Made by a program: the position numbers and the translations under genes. The notes under the pieces were generated by a model, which saw only the letters and a program-made list of their open reading frames with translations, did no database searches and was not told where the DNA came from. DNA of 64,000 nucleotides, from positions 79,589-143,588 of the forward strand of contig JAKAXA010000001.1 in NCBI GenBank assembly GCA_021816775.1, given 5' to 3'. Shown in pieces: positions 45,426 to 54,788 of this stretch (positions within the stretch are counted from its first letter, which is position 1; the number at the start of each line of letters is the position of its first letter). Source of the stretch: Pseudomonadota bacterium (GTDB taxonomy: Bacteria > Pseudomonadota > Gammaproteobacteria > Steroidobacterales > Steroidobacteraceae).

Positions 45426-46697
45426 CTAGCCCGGCGCGGCTTCCTCGAGCGCCTCGGGCTCAACTGCCAGCCCCGCCGTGCAATCGACGCGCGAGAATAC
45501 GATGGCCGCGACCAGCACCATCAGCGCCACCGCCTGCACGGGCAGTTCATAGTTGCCCGTGGCGCCGACGATATAGCCAAATGCAAGGGTGCACAGCACC
45601 CCGCCAGCCTGGCCCGCCGTGTTCATCACTCCGGTGGCCGCCCCGCCGTGATTGCCGCCGATGCTCATGCACATCGCCCAGGCTGCCGGCAGCATCAGAT
45701 CCATGGTCGCGAATCCGGCGGTGGCCAGGACCACGATCGCGATGCGGCCGGTGACGAGGCTCATGGCGAGCAGCAGCCCCGCGCCCACGATCAGGCAGCC
45801 GGCGGTCATCAGGCGCGTGGCGCTGCGCAGGCCGATCCTCAGTCCCAACCGGTCGCACACCGTCCCGCCGATGAGGTTGCTGCCGATGCCGAGCAGAAAC
45901 GGAAAGGCCGCATACACGCCCATTTGCCGCAGCGTGAAGTGCCCGGCGTGCACCATCCAGGTCGGAAACCAGTTGAAGTAAAACCAGCTGCCGGCGCCGT
46001 AACAGCCGTAGGCAAGCACGATGAGCCACAGCTGCGGCAGCCTCAGCAGGCGGCCGAGGGCGCCCCTGCCGCCGTGCGCATCGCCGTGGCGCTCGCCGAT
46101 TTCAGCAAGTTCCTCGGGACGAATGCCCGGCTGCTCGGCCGGACGGTCGTGATACCACAGCCACCAGGCCAGCGCCCATGCCGCGCCGATGACGGCCAAC
46201 ACCCAGAACACCGCTCGCCAGCCGAAGTGAATCGCGAGCGGCACCAGCAGCAGCGGTGCGAGCGCCCCGCCGAGACGGCTCGCCGCCCACACCGCACCCT
46301 GCCCGCGCGCCCGCTCGCGCGCCGGCAGCCAGCGCCACAGCACGCCGGAGGCGTTTGGATACGCCCCCGCCGAGCCGATGCCGAAGCAGAAGCGCACGAT
46401 GGCGAGTGGAATGAAGCGCGTGCACGCGCCGGTGAGCGCGGTGAAACCTGACCACCAGGCGGCGATGCGTGAGAGCTCGCGCCGCTGACCGTGACGATCG
46501 CCGAGAGCGCCGGATGGGATCTCGAACAAACCGTAGGCGATCACGTAGGCGCTGAGCACCCAGCCCCACTGCTCGGGGGTGAGCCCGAGGTCGTGCTGAA
46601 TGCTCGGACCCAGCACCGAGATGGCCATCCGGTCGAGGAAGGTGATGACCGAGACGACGCTCAGCAGCCCGACGACAGCATAGCGTTTCTTGAGCAT
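45426..46697 (-). CDS. MFS transporter, anion:cation symporter (ACS) type
   Basis: 423 residues, twelve hydrophobic helices. ACS-family marks (ExuT, GudP, DgoT): helix 1 VVSVITFLDRMAISVLGPSI, the signature loop FEIPSGALGDRHGQR, FGIGSAGAYPNASGVL, WLPARERARGQGAVWAASRL and a helix-7 GSWFYFNWFPTWMV. These carriers import hexuronates, aldarates and other sugar acids with protons. It is the last gene of the nine-gene rhamnose operon, starting at the base next to the racemase stop; a pectin-derived uronate or aldonate is a likely substrate. Confidence 0.9.
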   Translation of the reverse strand: MLKKRYAVVGLLSVVSVITFLDRMAISVLGPSIQHDLGLTPEQWGWVLSAYVIAYGLFEIPSGALGDRHGQRRELSRIAAWWSGFTALTGACTRFIPLAIVRFCFGIGSAGAYPNASGVLWRWLPARERARGQGAVWAASRLGGALAPLLLVPLAIHFGWRAVFWVLAVIGAAWALAWWLWYHDRPAEQPGIRPEELAEIGERHGDAHGGRGALGRLLRLPQLWLIVLAYGCYGAGSWFYFNWFPTWMVHAGHFTLRQMGVYAAFPFLLGIGSNLIGGTVCDRLGLRIGLRSATRLMTAGCLIVGAGLLLAMSLVTGRIAIVVLATAGFATMDLMLPAAWAMCMSIGGNHGGAATGVMNTAGQAGGVLCTLAFGYIVGATGNYELPVQAVALMVLVAAIVFSRVDCTAGLAVEPEALEEAAPG

Positions 46698-47372
46698 TCA
46701 GCCGGCCTCGAGGCCGAACACCTCGCGCACCTGACGCACGCCGGACTCGGGGCTCGACAGCACCGGCGCCTTGACGGCGCCCGCCGGCAGGGCCGCCACG
46801 ACCCGGGCCATGGACGCCTGCGCCAACACGATGACATCAACATCGCGCATCTTTTCGGTCAGCGCCGCGCTCACGAGGCGGTCGTGCGTGGCGGTATCGC
46901 CCGCGAGCACCGCCGCAAATGCGCCCTCGCACAGACACTCGACTACATCGATCGTGCGTCCTGCTTCAAGCGCAGCGGTCCGTACCAGGGCCGACGTGGG
47001 CTCGAGCGTCGTGCGAAGCGTAGCAAGGACTCCGATCCGCCGACCCTGCCGCACCGCGGCGCGCGCCATAGGCGCATCGACCCGCAGCACGGGCGGGTCG
47101 TACAGCTGCCGGGCAATGTCCACGGCCGGACCAATGGACGAGCAGGTCACCAGCACGCCGTCCGCGCCGGCCTCGAGCGCGGATCCGACCAGCGTGGCGA
47201 GCCGGCGCACGGTGGTCTTCTCCAGCCGCCCGGCCTGTATCGTGTTCTTGATCAGACTCTCATCGACGGTGTGGAAGATCTGCACCTCCGGCAGCCATTG
47301 CGCGCACAGGGATGCGAACAGAGGCGTCAAGACCGGCGAGGTGTGCAACAGGGCGAGCTTGCGATGCGGCAT
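46698..47372 (-). CDS. Asp/Glu racemase-superfamily protein
   Basis: 224 residues. Both catalytic Cys positions of the superfamily are considered: VLVTCSSIGPAVD has one clear Cys, but the second half reads VLAQASMARV where racemases have a Cys-containing motif, so two-base racemase chemistry is doubtful. GVLATLRTTLEPTSALV is the usual mid-region. Relatives include hydantoin racemase, maleate isomerase and decarboxylases using a single Cys. Encoded one base after the GH78 gene and directly before the ACS carrier in the rhamnose operon; its substrate there is unknown. Confidence 0.82.
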   Translation of the reverse strand: MPHRKLALLHTSPVLTPLFASLCAQWLPEVQIFHTVDESLIKNTIQAGRLEKTTVRRLATLVGSALEAGADGVLVTCSSIGPAVDIARQLYDPPVLRVDAPMARAAVRQGRRIGVLATLRTTLEPTSALVRTAALEAGRTIDVVECLCEGAFAAVLAGDTATHDRLVSAALTEKMRDVDVIVLAQASMARVVAALPAGAVKAPVLSSPESGVRQVREVFGLEAG

Positions 47373-47373
47373 G

Positions 47374-50300
47374 TCAGTCTCTCGTCAAGTCATAGGTTCC
47401 CGAGCCCAACTCGGCGGTGAAGGCGGCGGACCCCGGCGTCACGGGGCCGAGCGCGACCGCTCGCAGCGGCCCGCCGTCGGCGCGCCACTCGGCCGGCCGG
47501 CCCGGCAGATGCACCTCGGCGCGGCTGTTCGCCGGTACGCGCACCTGCAGCCGCGCGAGGCCACGCGGACCTCCCTCGAGCTCCGTCGAGATCGGACCGA
47601 GGCACGAGGCGTAGTGGGCGCGCACGCGCGGAATGCGCGCATCGAAGATCGGGTCGATCTTGATGCGCCGGAAGCCGGGCGCGGCCTCGTCGATGCCGCC
47701 GACGCGCCGGTACATGAACCCGACCACCGCGCCGAGCGCGTAATGATTGAAGGAGTTCATGGACTGATCGACCGCATTGCCGTTCCAGCGCTCCCACATC
47801 GTGGTCGCGCCGTGATCGATCATGTAGCCCCAGGACGGGTATTTCGTCTGCAGCAGCAGCGTGATCGCGAGGCGCTGCTGACCGGTGTCGGCGAGCGCAT
47901 CGAGCAGGCAGGGGGTGCCGAGAAAACCCGTGGACAGCAGGTTGCCGCGGGCCTCGACATTCGCGGCGAGCCGCGCCCCGGCGCGCGTGCGCAGCGCCCC
48001 CGGCACCAGTCCGAAGCGCAGCGAGAGCGCGTAGCTGGTCTGACTGCCGTTGCCGACGGTACCGTCCGCGCGGACGAATTCCCGCGCGAAAGCCTGTTCG
48101 ATGCCCCGGCGCATCCGCGCATAGCGCTGCGCCTGCTCAGCGTGACCGATGGCCGCGGCCATCTCGGCCATCAAGACCGCGCAGCGTGCCCAATAGGCCG
48201 TCGCCACGAGCGTCTTCGGCGTCGTTGCCTCGGCGGGATTCGGCGCGACATCAGGGTTGGTGGAGACCACCGACAGCCAGTCGCCCAGATCGAGGCCGCG
48301 ACGCTGCCGCCAGATGAAGTCCGGATTGGCCGCGGCCACGTAATCGACCCAGCGTTGCATGTGGATCCAGTTCTGTTCGATCACGGCGGTGTCGCCGTAG
48401 CGCCGATACAGCGTCCAGGGCAGGATCACGCCCGCATCGCTCCACCCGGCGGTCACCAGCTCGGGAAAGGAGCGCGGCTGGGGCGTGACGATGGGAAAGG
48501 CGCCATCGGGCGTTTGACCGGCGCGCACCTCGCCCAGGAAGCGGCGGATGAACGCGTCGACGTCCATGTTGAACGTTGCGGCGTCCAGGAACACCTGGAT
48601 ATCGCCCATCCAGCCCATGCGCTCGTCGCGCTGCGGGCAGTCGGTCGGCACGCCGAAGAAGTTCGAGCGCTGGCTCCACAGGGCGTTGTGCCAGATCTGC
48701 TGCGCGATCGGCTGCTCGAGCTCGAGCGCGCCGCTCTCGGCGGCATCGGTATGCGCCACCACGCCTTCGAGGGACTCGCGGGTAGGCACGCCGGGATAGC
48801 CGGTGATCTCCACGTAACGAAAGCCGTGATAGGTGAAATGCGGCTCGTAGATCTCGCCGTGCGGATCGCCGCGCAGCGTGTAGTGGTCCGTGGCACGCGC
48901 CGCACGCAGGTTCGATGTGTTGATGTTGCCGTCGAGGTAGAGGATCTCCGCGTGCCGCAGGCGCACCCTCGCGCCGGCCGGCCCCATCACGCGCAGCCGG
49001 CACCAGCCGGCGAAGTTCTGTCCGAAGTCGCATACGTAGACGCCCGGCCTTGGCTGCGTGATCGTGCGCACCGCCAGAGTCTCCACGGCGCGGATGGGCG
49101 GATCGACCTGCGCCACGAGCCGCTCGCGCGGCCGGGCGCCGATCGCGGCGGTCTGCCATGCGGACGCGTCGTAGCCCGGCCGATCCCAACCGGGCCGCTC
49201 CCGCCGCGCGTCGTAATCCTCGCCGTTGTAGATCTCCGACGAGAGGATCATCGAGTCGGCCAGCCGCCAGGTCGAGTCCGTGACGATGACATCACGGCTA
49301 CCGTCGGTGTACTCGAGGACCAGCTGCGCGAGAAAACGACGCGGACTGCCGGCGAGGGAATAACGCTCGTTCGTCCAACTGAATGCGGAGGCATACCAGC
49401 CGTCGCCGATCAACGCGCCGAGCGCGTTGCGGCCGGGATGCACCTGATCGCTGGCGTCGTAGCATTGATACAACACGCGGTCGCTGGCCACGGTGATTTC
49501 CGGCGACAGCCGGGCCGTACCCAGCCGCCCGCCGTTGAGGTACGGCTCATAGGCACCGAGAGCCGTCGCGTAGAGTCTGGCGCGCGCCAGTGGCTTGACG
49601 ACGTCGAATTCGCGGCGCGCGAACACCGCCGGGCGCGGCGGGCGCGGATCGCACGAGGGGGCGGTGGCGGCGGGACGCGCGCGTGGCCAGTCGCTGTCAT
49701 CGAAGCCTGGCTGGGTCCAGCCCGCCGGTGCCGTGCGCGAGGCTCGCCAAGCCGGTCCGCTCGGGAAACGGCCGATCGTTCCATCGCTGTGCCACACCTT
49801 CACCATCGCGGCGAGCGCACCGCCCGTCCCTGGCATGAAGGTGCCCGGATCGGCACGGCCGCTCACGGCTATGACGTGCGCGCCGGGGGTCGCCGGCAGC
49901 ACGATGCGCTGCATCGTCCCCCAGGGCCGCTCGGCGGGCAACGAGACCGGCTGACCGTCGATCCACACCCCGAGCAGGTCGTCCTTGGCGGATAACCATA
50001 GCTGCGCCTGACGCACGCCCGCGGGCAAGGTGAACCGATGGCGGAACTGTTGCGGTTCAGGCGCGAGCGCCGACGCGTCGCTCCAGATCCAGTGAATGCC
50101 GACCGCGCGGTCAGCGCGCTCGTGCGGGTCCTCGATGTCCAGCCATTCGGCCTGCCAGTCGGATGGCTGCAGCAGCCCCATCTCGAACCAGGCGGGCTCG
50201 CTGGGTGCCGATGGACGGTCGTCGCTGTCCCACACCTGCACCCGCCACCACACGCGCTGCGCAGAATGAAGCGTCCTGCCTTCGTAGAGCACCTCGAAGC

Positions 50301-50631
50301 AGCGGTCCGAGCGCACAACACCGCTGTCCCAGAGGTCCGCCCCGCCCGCCTCGAGTCGTTCGCGGGTCGAGGCGGCCGTGATGCGATAGGCGCCCTGCAG
50401 CACGCCGCGCGCACGGCTCGCGAGCTCCCAGGACAGGCGCGGCTGCGCGACCTCGAGGCCGAGCGGCTGCTCGCTGCGCTCCGCGCGCAGGCGCATCGCC
50501 CGGACCACCTCGGCACGCGGGGGGGCGGCATCTGCCTCGGCACCGCGCGCGCTCGAGGGCCTCAGCAGCGCCGGTGCGGCCGCGAGCAAACCCGTGCCGA
50601 GCAGCGCGCGGCGGCGGCTGATCCTGGCCAT
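47374..50631 (-). CDS. GH78 alpha-L-rhamnosidase
   Basis: 1085 residues from the ATG at 50631. A Tat-like leader (SRRRALL near 5-11, hydrophobic run to 22) is followed by GH78 modules: an Ig-like N-terminal domain (LRAERSEQPLGLEVAQPRLSW), lectin-like beta domains, YVCDFGQNFAGWCRLRVMGP, and the (alpha/alpha)6 catalytic domain with the signature DCPQRDERMGWMGD (general acid Glu) and GATTMWERWNG. It releases L-rhamnose from pectin side chains, flavonoids or glycolipids. Eleven nt after the SGNH esterase and one nt before the racemase-like gene, in an operon that then oxidises rhamnose. Confidence 0.94.
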   Translation of the reverse strand: MARISRRRALLGTGLLAAAPALLRPSSARGAEADAAPPRAEVVRAMRLRAERSEQPLGLEVAQPRLSWELASRARGVLQGAYRITAASTRERLEAGGADLWDSGVVRSDRCFEVLYEGRTLHSAQRVWWRVQVWDSDDRPSAPSEPAWFEMGLLQPSDWQAEWLDIEDPHERADRAVGIHWIWSDASALAPEPQQFRHRFTLPAGVRQAQLWLSAKDDLLGVWIDGQPVSLPAERPWGTMQRIVLPATPGAHVIAVSGRADPGTFMPGTGGALAAMVKVWHSDGTIGRFPSGPAWRASRTAPAGWTQPGFDDSDWPRARPAATAPSCDPRPPRPAVFARREFDVVKPLARARLYATALGAYEPYLNGGRLGTARLSPEITVASDRVLYQCYDASDQVHPGRNALGALIGDGWYASAFSWTNERYSLAGSPRRFLAQLVLEYTDGSRDVIVTDSTWRLADSMILSSEIYNGEDYDARRERPGWDRPGYDASAWQTAAIGARPRERLVAQVDPPIRAVETLAVRTITQPRPGVYVCDFGQNFAGWCRLRVMGPAGARVRLRHAEILYLDGNINTSNLRAARATDHYTLRGDPHGEIYEPHFTYHGFRYVEITGYPGVPTRESLEGVVAHTDAAESGALELEQPIAQQIWHNALWSQRSNFFGVPTDCPQRDERMGWMGDIQVFLDAATFNMDVDAFIRRFLGEVRAGQTPDGAFPIVTPQPRSFPELVTAGWSDAGVILPWTLYRRYGDTAVIEQNWIHMQRWVDYVAAANPDFIWRQRRGLDLGDWLSVVSTNPDVAPNPAEATTPKTLVATAYWARCAVLMAEMAAAIGHAEQAQRYARMRRGIEQAFAREFVRADGTVGNGSQTSYALSLRFGLVPGALRTRAGARLAANVEARGNLLSTGFLGTPCLLDALADTGQQRLAITLLLQTKYPSWGYMIDHGATTMWERWNGNAVDQSMNSFNHYALGAVVGFMYRRVGGIDEAAPGFRRIKIDPIFDARIPRVRAHYASCLGPISTELEGGPRGLARLQVRVPANSRAEVHLPGRPAEWRADGGPLRAVALGPVTPGSAAFTAELGSGTYDLTRD

Positions 50632-50642
50632 GACCGGATGCC

Positions 50643-51902
50643 TCAGCCGCGCGGGCCGGCGGCCACGGCGCGCGCGAGCGGCCGGCCCGGCGCAAACAAC
50701 TCCTTGTAGGCGGTCTCGGCCATGAGGTGATACCCGGCGTCGTTCGGGTGCAGATCGTCGCCGCACTGATCCGCGCCGATGTAGTGGTGCGGATGGCGCG
50801 GATCGCGCAGCGCGCCGTCGAAATGGATTACGCCGTCGAAGCCGCGGCCCTTGCGGATCCAGGCATTGACCTGCTCACGGACCTTCTCACCCTGGGGATG
50901 CTCGTACGTGGCCCCGAGGTAAGGCGTGAGCGTGCCGAGGAAGATCTTGATGCCGTGCGCGTGCGCGCGTCGGATCAGGTCGCGGTAAGCGCCGATGATG
51001 GCCGAGGCCGGCAGCGGACCGGTGTCGCCGCGCGGGTCGTAGGCCCACCCTATGTCATTGATGCCCTCGAGCAGGACGATGGCGCGCACGCCGGCGATGT
51101 CGAGCGCGTCGCGCCCGAATCGCGCCAGCGCTTTGGGGCCGGCGCCGTCGTGCAGCAGCCGATTGCCGCTGATGCCGGAGTTGATCACCACCCAGCGGCG
51201 GTCTGCGGCATGCGCCGCGAGCACACGGGCGAGTTGCTCCGGATAGTCGCGGTGCGTCCCGGGAGTGGAGCAGAAGCCCTCGGTGATGGAATCGCCGAAC
51301 GCGACCAGCACGGGATGGGGATCGACTGTGGTCACTTCAACGCCGCTGGCGAGCTCCGGTGCCTGGGGACGGGCGCCCTGCGGCCAGAGCGCCTCACTCA
51401 CGTGATTGCCCGGCGGCGACACCCACAGGTGTTTCAGATGGCCCGCCGGCGTCGCGCCCGAGGGGTAGTACACGGAGATCGCGACGTTCTCGAAGCGGTG
51501 AACCTTCATGTCGACGGGGTCGCTCATCCATGCCTTGCCGATGGGAATGACGCCACCGCGCCTGCCGCCGAAGGTCAGTACGTGAACGGCGCCCTGCAGC
51601 ACGCCGTTCGGCGAAGACACCGCGACGGTGACTTCGCCGAATCGCACCGGCGAGAGCCCGAGCTCGTTGGTCAGGCGCACGCGCACGCGGTTGCCGCCGG
51701 CCTCGAGCTGCACCACCTGGCGCACCGACTGATGCGTGAAGGTGCGCACCTGATTGCAGCCCCACACCGCAGTCGTCGGAAACGGCGGCGAATACCAGGC
51801 TTCAGTCCAGTGCCCGGCAGCCCACGCCGCCGGCGCGCCGATAAACACCGCGAGCAGCGCGGCGCCCCGCACGATTTTGCGGCCCCTGCGCCCGGCGCTC
51901 AT
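50643..51902 (-). CDS. secreted SGNH/GDSL hydrolase, carbohydrate-esterase-like
   Basis: 419 residues with a signal peptide (1-about 28). An N-terminal beta-sandwich (about 30-190) is followed by the SGNH fold: block I LVAFGDSITEGF (Ser nucleophile), block II NSGISGNR (Gly), block III LLEGINDIG (Asn) and block V DDLHPNDAGYHL (Asp and His). Members include rhamnogalacturonan and xylan acetylesterases. Position between RhaT and the rhamnosidase, with a 4-nt overlap with rhaT, suggests removal of acetyl groups from rhamnose-bearing pectin before GH78 acts. Confidence 0.9.
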   Translation of the reverse strand: MSAGRRGRKIVRGAALLAVFIGAPAAWAAGHWTEAWYSPPFPTTAVWGCNQVRTFTHQSVRQVVQLEAGGNRVRVRLTNELGLSPVRFGEVTVAVSSPNGVLQGAVHVLTFGGRRGGVIPIGKAWMSDPVDMKVHRFENVAISVYYPSGATPAGHLKHLWVSPPGNHVSEALWPQGARPQAPELASGVEVTTVDPHPVLVAFGDSITEGFCSTPGTHRDYPEQLARVLAAHAADRRWVVINSGISGNRLLHDGAGPKALARFGRDALDIAGVRAIVLLEGINDIGWAYDPRGDTGPLPASAIIGAYRDLIRRAHAHGIKIFLGTLTPYLGATYEHPQGEKVREQVNAWIRKGRGFDGVIHFDGALRDPRHPHHYIGADQCGDDLHPNDAGYHLMAETAYKELFAPGRPLARAVAAGPRG

Positions 51903-52981
51903 CCGCGCACCACGAGGTAGTTGCCGACACCGATCACGACCGTCGCGCCGACCAGGGTCGCGAGGCCCGCGGTCATGATGAGGAAGCTGCGCGCGCTCGC
52001 GCCCTTCCACTCCCTGAGCGCCAGGCCCCACAGGGTGGCAAAGATGATGATGCTGGACATGTGCAGCGTCCAGCTGGAGAAGGCGTATCGGCCCATCTGG
52101 CTTTCCCCCATGGTGTAGAAGAAGAACTGCAGGTACCAGGCCGTCCCGCCGAGGGCGCACAGCAGGTAGTTGCGCGGCAGGGAGACCTTCGCGCCGTCGG
52201 CGTCGATGCCCGCCTTGAAGTCCCGTCCGCTGGCGTTGCGCACGATCAGATACAGGCACCAGATGGCGTTGGTGGTGAAGCCGCCGAGCAGCACCACCAC
52301 GAGCACGGGCAGTCCCTGCCAGAGCAGGCCGGTGCCCTGCGCAAGCGTCAGATGCTGGATCGGCCCGCCGGCATCGAGCCCGTAGGCGAAGCAGCTGCTC
52401 ATGATGCCGGAGAAAATCGCTACCGCGATGCCCTTGCGGAAGTCGGTCTCGCGCGGCAGGGCGCGGTCCTGCTCGGTGAGATGACGTTCCGCCTGCTCGT
52501 GCTCCTTGTCATGGCCGGCCTTGCCGACGATGGCGATTCCCGCCAGCGCCACCGCCACGCCGAGCAGAACGATCTGCCCGCCGTCGCTGTGAATCAGGCT
52601 GCCGAACAGCTGGCCGCTCACCAGCGGCGGAATCAGCGTGCCGAAGGCGGCGGTGAGGCCCAGGGCGACTGCGGTGCCGAGGGAGATCCCGAGGTAGCGC
52701 ATGGTCAGGCCGAAAGTGAGGCCGCCGAAACCCCACAACACGCCGAAGAAGTAACACAACGCCAGCGTGCGCGGCGGCGTCGCCGCCAGCACGGCGAGCA
52801 GATGGTGGGTTTGCACGCCGGCGAACAGCCACGGCGCGATGATCCAGCTGAACACCCCGCCGACCAGCCAGAACACCTCCCACGACCAGCCGCGCACGGC
52901 GCGGTATGGCACGTAGAAGCTCGCCGAGGCGAGCCCGCCGATCCAGTGAAAGACGACGCCGAGGAGGGGATTGGGTGTCAT
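51899..52981 (-). CDS. rhaT: L-rhamnose:H+ symporter RhaT
   Basis: 360 residues, about ten hydrophobic helices, start ATG 52981. The family start NPLLGVVFHWIGGLASASFYVPY with the following KxVRGWSWE-like segment (here YRAVRGWSWEVFWL), FWGFGGLTFGLTMRYLGIS-like run, FSGIMSSCFAYG and FLQFFFYTMGESQMG are diagnostic of RhaT. It imports L-rhamnose across the inner membrane with protons. Sits in the operon between the lactonase and the SGNH esterase genes. Confidence 0.95.
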   Translation of the reverse strand: MTPNPLLGVVFHWIGGLASASFYVPYRAVRGWSWEVFWLVGGVFSWIIAPWLFAGVQTHHLLAVLAATPPRTLALCYFFGVLWGFGGLTFGLTMRYLGISLGTAVALGLTAAFGTLIPPLVSGQLFGSLIHSDGGQIVLLGVAVALAGIAIVGKAGHDKEHEQAERHLTEQDRALPRETDFRKGIAVAIFSGIMSSCFAYGLDAGGPIQHLTLAQGTGLLWQGLPVLVVVLLGGFTTNAIWCLYLIVRNASGRDFKAGIDADGAKVSLPRNYLLCALGGTAWYLQFFFYTMGESQMGRYAFSSWTLHMSSIIIFATLWGLALREWKGASARSFLIMTAGLATLVGATVVIGVGNYLVVRG

Positions 52982-53040
52982 ACCGGTCCGCCAGTTGGAA
53001 CGCGTGGAGATCGGGAGGCGCAGATCAGGGTCACGGCAGG

Positions 53041-53943
53041 TCAGATCCGGTAGATGCGCTCGGCCGTGCCGGCGAAGAGGTCGGCGCGCTCGGCCGCGCT
53101 CGCGCCGCCGAGGATCTGCCCGTAGGCCTCGAAGTACCGGCCGAACGTGCCGAACAGCCGATCGACGGGGAAATTGCTGGCGAGCATGGTGCGCGCCGCG
53201 CCGAATATCTCGAGCGTCTCGAGCACGAACGGGCGCAGCGACTCGCCGCTCCAGTGCCAGTCGAGCATCGCCAGACCGGAGATCTTCACCGCGACGTTCG
53301 GCTGCGCCGCAAGCAGCCGCATGCCGCTGCGCCAAAGCGCCAGTCCCGCCGCATCCTTCTCGAGCGGCATGCCGGTGTGGTTGAGAATCAGCGGCGTGTT
53401 GGGATGGTGCGCGGCGAGGCGGGCCGCAGCCGGCATTTGCGCCGGGTAGATCTGCAGGTCGAACGAGAGGCCGTGGCGCGCGAGCCGTGCAAAGCCGGCG
53501 TGCCAGGCGTCGTCCTCGAGCAGGTTGCGCGGGGTGTAGGTCCTGGCCGGATCCGGGTGCCAGTTGAGGATCTGACGGATGCCGCGCACGTTGCGATGCG
53601 CGGCGTGCTGTTTGAGCAGGGTCGCCGCGCCGGGCTTCTCGAGCTCGGCGTGGGCGACGATGGCCTGCGGCAAGCCGCGCGCGTCGGCGGTCTGCTGCAG
53701 CCAGCGGGTTTCGGCGAGGGCATCCGCAGGCTCGGCGCCCGCCTCGATGTGGACGATCTTGACCGGTCGGACGCCGCCGTCCGCCGCGTCGCGCAGATAC
53801 TCATCGAGCAGATAGTCGCGCGCGATGGGCGTGATGTCGCCGGTGATGCCCACGGGCAGCGGCGGGGTGAGCCAGGGATAGCGGATGCGCCTGAGGTCCC
53901 ACAGGTGCATGTGGGCGTCGACGAGAGCCGGCTTGTCGCTCAT
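53041..53943 (-). CDS. amidohydrolase-2 lactonase, probable L-rhamnono-1,4-lactonase
   Basis: 300 residues. TIM-barrel amidohydrolase 2 marks: VDAHMHLWD (metal ligands), VHIEAGAEPADALAETRWLQ, GIRQILNWHPDP, LILNHTGMPLE, VAVKISGL and the terminal ASNFPVDRLFG with its catalytic Asp. Close to L-fucono- and L-rhamnonolactonases of non-phosphorylative pathways. It opens the lactone made when a sugar dehydrogenase oxidises L-rhamnose, giving L-rhamnonate for the next enzyme encoded here. Confidence 0.85.
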   Translation of the reverse strand: MSDKPALVDAHMHLWDLRRIRYPWLTPPLPVGITGDITPIARDYLLDEYLRDAADGGVRPVKIVHIEAGAEPADALAETRWLQQTADARGLPQAIVAHAELEKPGAATLLKQHAAHRNVRGIRQILNWHPDPARTYTPRNLLEDDAWHAGFARLARHGLSFDLQIYPAQMPAAARLAAHHPNTPLILNHTGMPLEKDAAGLALWRSGMRLLAAQPNVAVKISGLAMLDWHWSGESLRPFVLETLEIFGAARTMLASNFPVDRLFGTFGRYFEAYGQILGGASAAERADLFAGTAERIYRI

Positions 53944-54025
53944 GACGGTCTCCGCGGGAATGCGCCCGGTGAGCCGGTCCCCGCCGGCAGGGGCGCGATG
54001 CGGGCGGTGCGTGCGGCGCAGCGCA

Positions 54026-54775
54026 TCAGTAGGTCGTACGTCCGCCGGAGATGTCGAACGTGGCGGCCGTGGAGAAGGAGCACTCCTCGCTCGAGAGCCA
54101 GCACACCAGCGCGGCGACCTCCTCGACCTCCCCGAGCCGGCCCATGGGGATCTTCGAGCGCATGTAGTCGATCTGGCTCTGCGGCAGCTGCGCGAGAATC
54201 GGGCTCTTGAAGGTCGCCGGCGTCACGCTGTTGACTCGAACGCCCGTCTGGGCGAGCTCCTTGCCGAGGGACTTGGTGAGGCCGATGACCGCGGCCTTGG
54301 CGGCCGAGTACGCCGAGGCGTTCGGATTGCCTTCCTTGCCCGCGACCGAGGCGATGTTGACGATCCGCCCGTAGCCGTTCTTCAGCATGTACGGCACGAC
54401 GGCCCGGCAGGAGTTGAAGACGCCGATGAGATCGACGTCGATGACGCGCCGCCATTCCTGCGGCGGATACTCCCACAGCGTGGCGGTGGGCCCGGTGATG
54501 CCGGCGCTCGCGATGAGCACGTCGATGCGCCCGAAGTCTGCGAAGGCGCGCTCGGCGGCGCGGGACACCTGCTCGGCGTCCGCCACGTCCACCTGGGCGG
54601 CTTGCGCGCCGGGAATCGCCTGCGCCGCCGCGCTCAGGGCTTTCTCGTCCCAGTCCCAGAGGCACACCTTGCCGCCCTCGGCGGCGATGCGCAGTGCCGC
54701 CTCGCGCCCGACGCCCGAGGCGCCGCCGGTGATGACCGCGGCCCGATGCTGGAAACGTCCCGAATACACACTCAT
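54026..54775 (-). CDS. SDR, probable 2-keto-3-deoxy-L-rhamnonate 4-dehydrogenase (LRA5-like)
   Basis: 249 residues. TGGASGVGRE at 16-25, catalytic Ser143, Tyr156, Lys160. The stretch WEYPPQEWRRVIDVDLIGVF, VNIASVAGKEGNPNASAYSA, TPATFKSPILAQLPQSQIDY and the ending FDISGGRTTY match the SDRs that accompany rhamnonate dehydratase in the bacterial diketo-hydrolase route. It would oxidise 2-keto-3-deoxy-L-rhamnonate to the 2,4-diketo form. An alternative is L-rhamnose 1-dehydrogenase. Placed 13 nt after the FAH hydrolase gene. Confidence 0.82.
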   Translation of the reverse strand: MSVYSGRFQHRAAVITGGASGVGREAALRIAAEGGKVCLWDWDEKALSAAAQAIPGAQAAQVDVADAEQVSRAAERAFADFGRIDVLIASAGITGPTATLWEYPPQEWRRVIDVDLIGVFNSCRAVVPYMLKNGYGRIVNIASVAGKEGNPNASAYSAAKAAVIGLTKSLGKELAQTGVRVNSVTPATFKSPILAQLPQSQIDYMRSKIPMGRLGEVEEVAALVCWLSSEECSFSTAATFDISGGRTTY

Positions 54776-54788
54776 GTCCCCGTCCTCC

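Noticed and set aside
46771-49995. 1074-codon plus-strand open frame across the GH78 gene
   Set aside because: Low-complexity, Arg-rich translation opposite a gene with full GH78 signatures.
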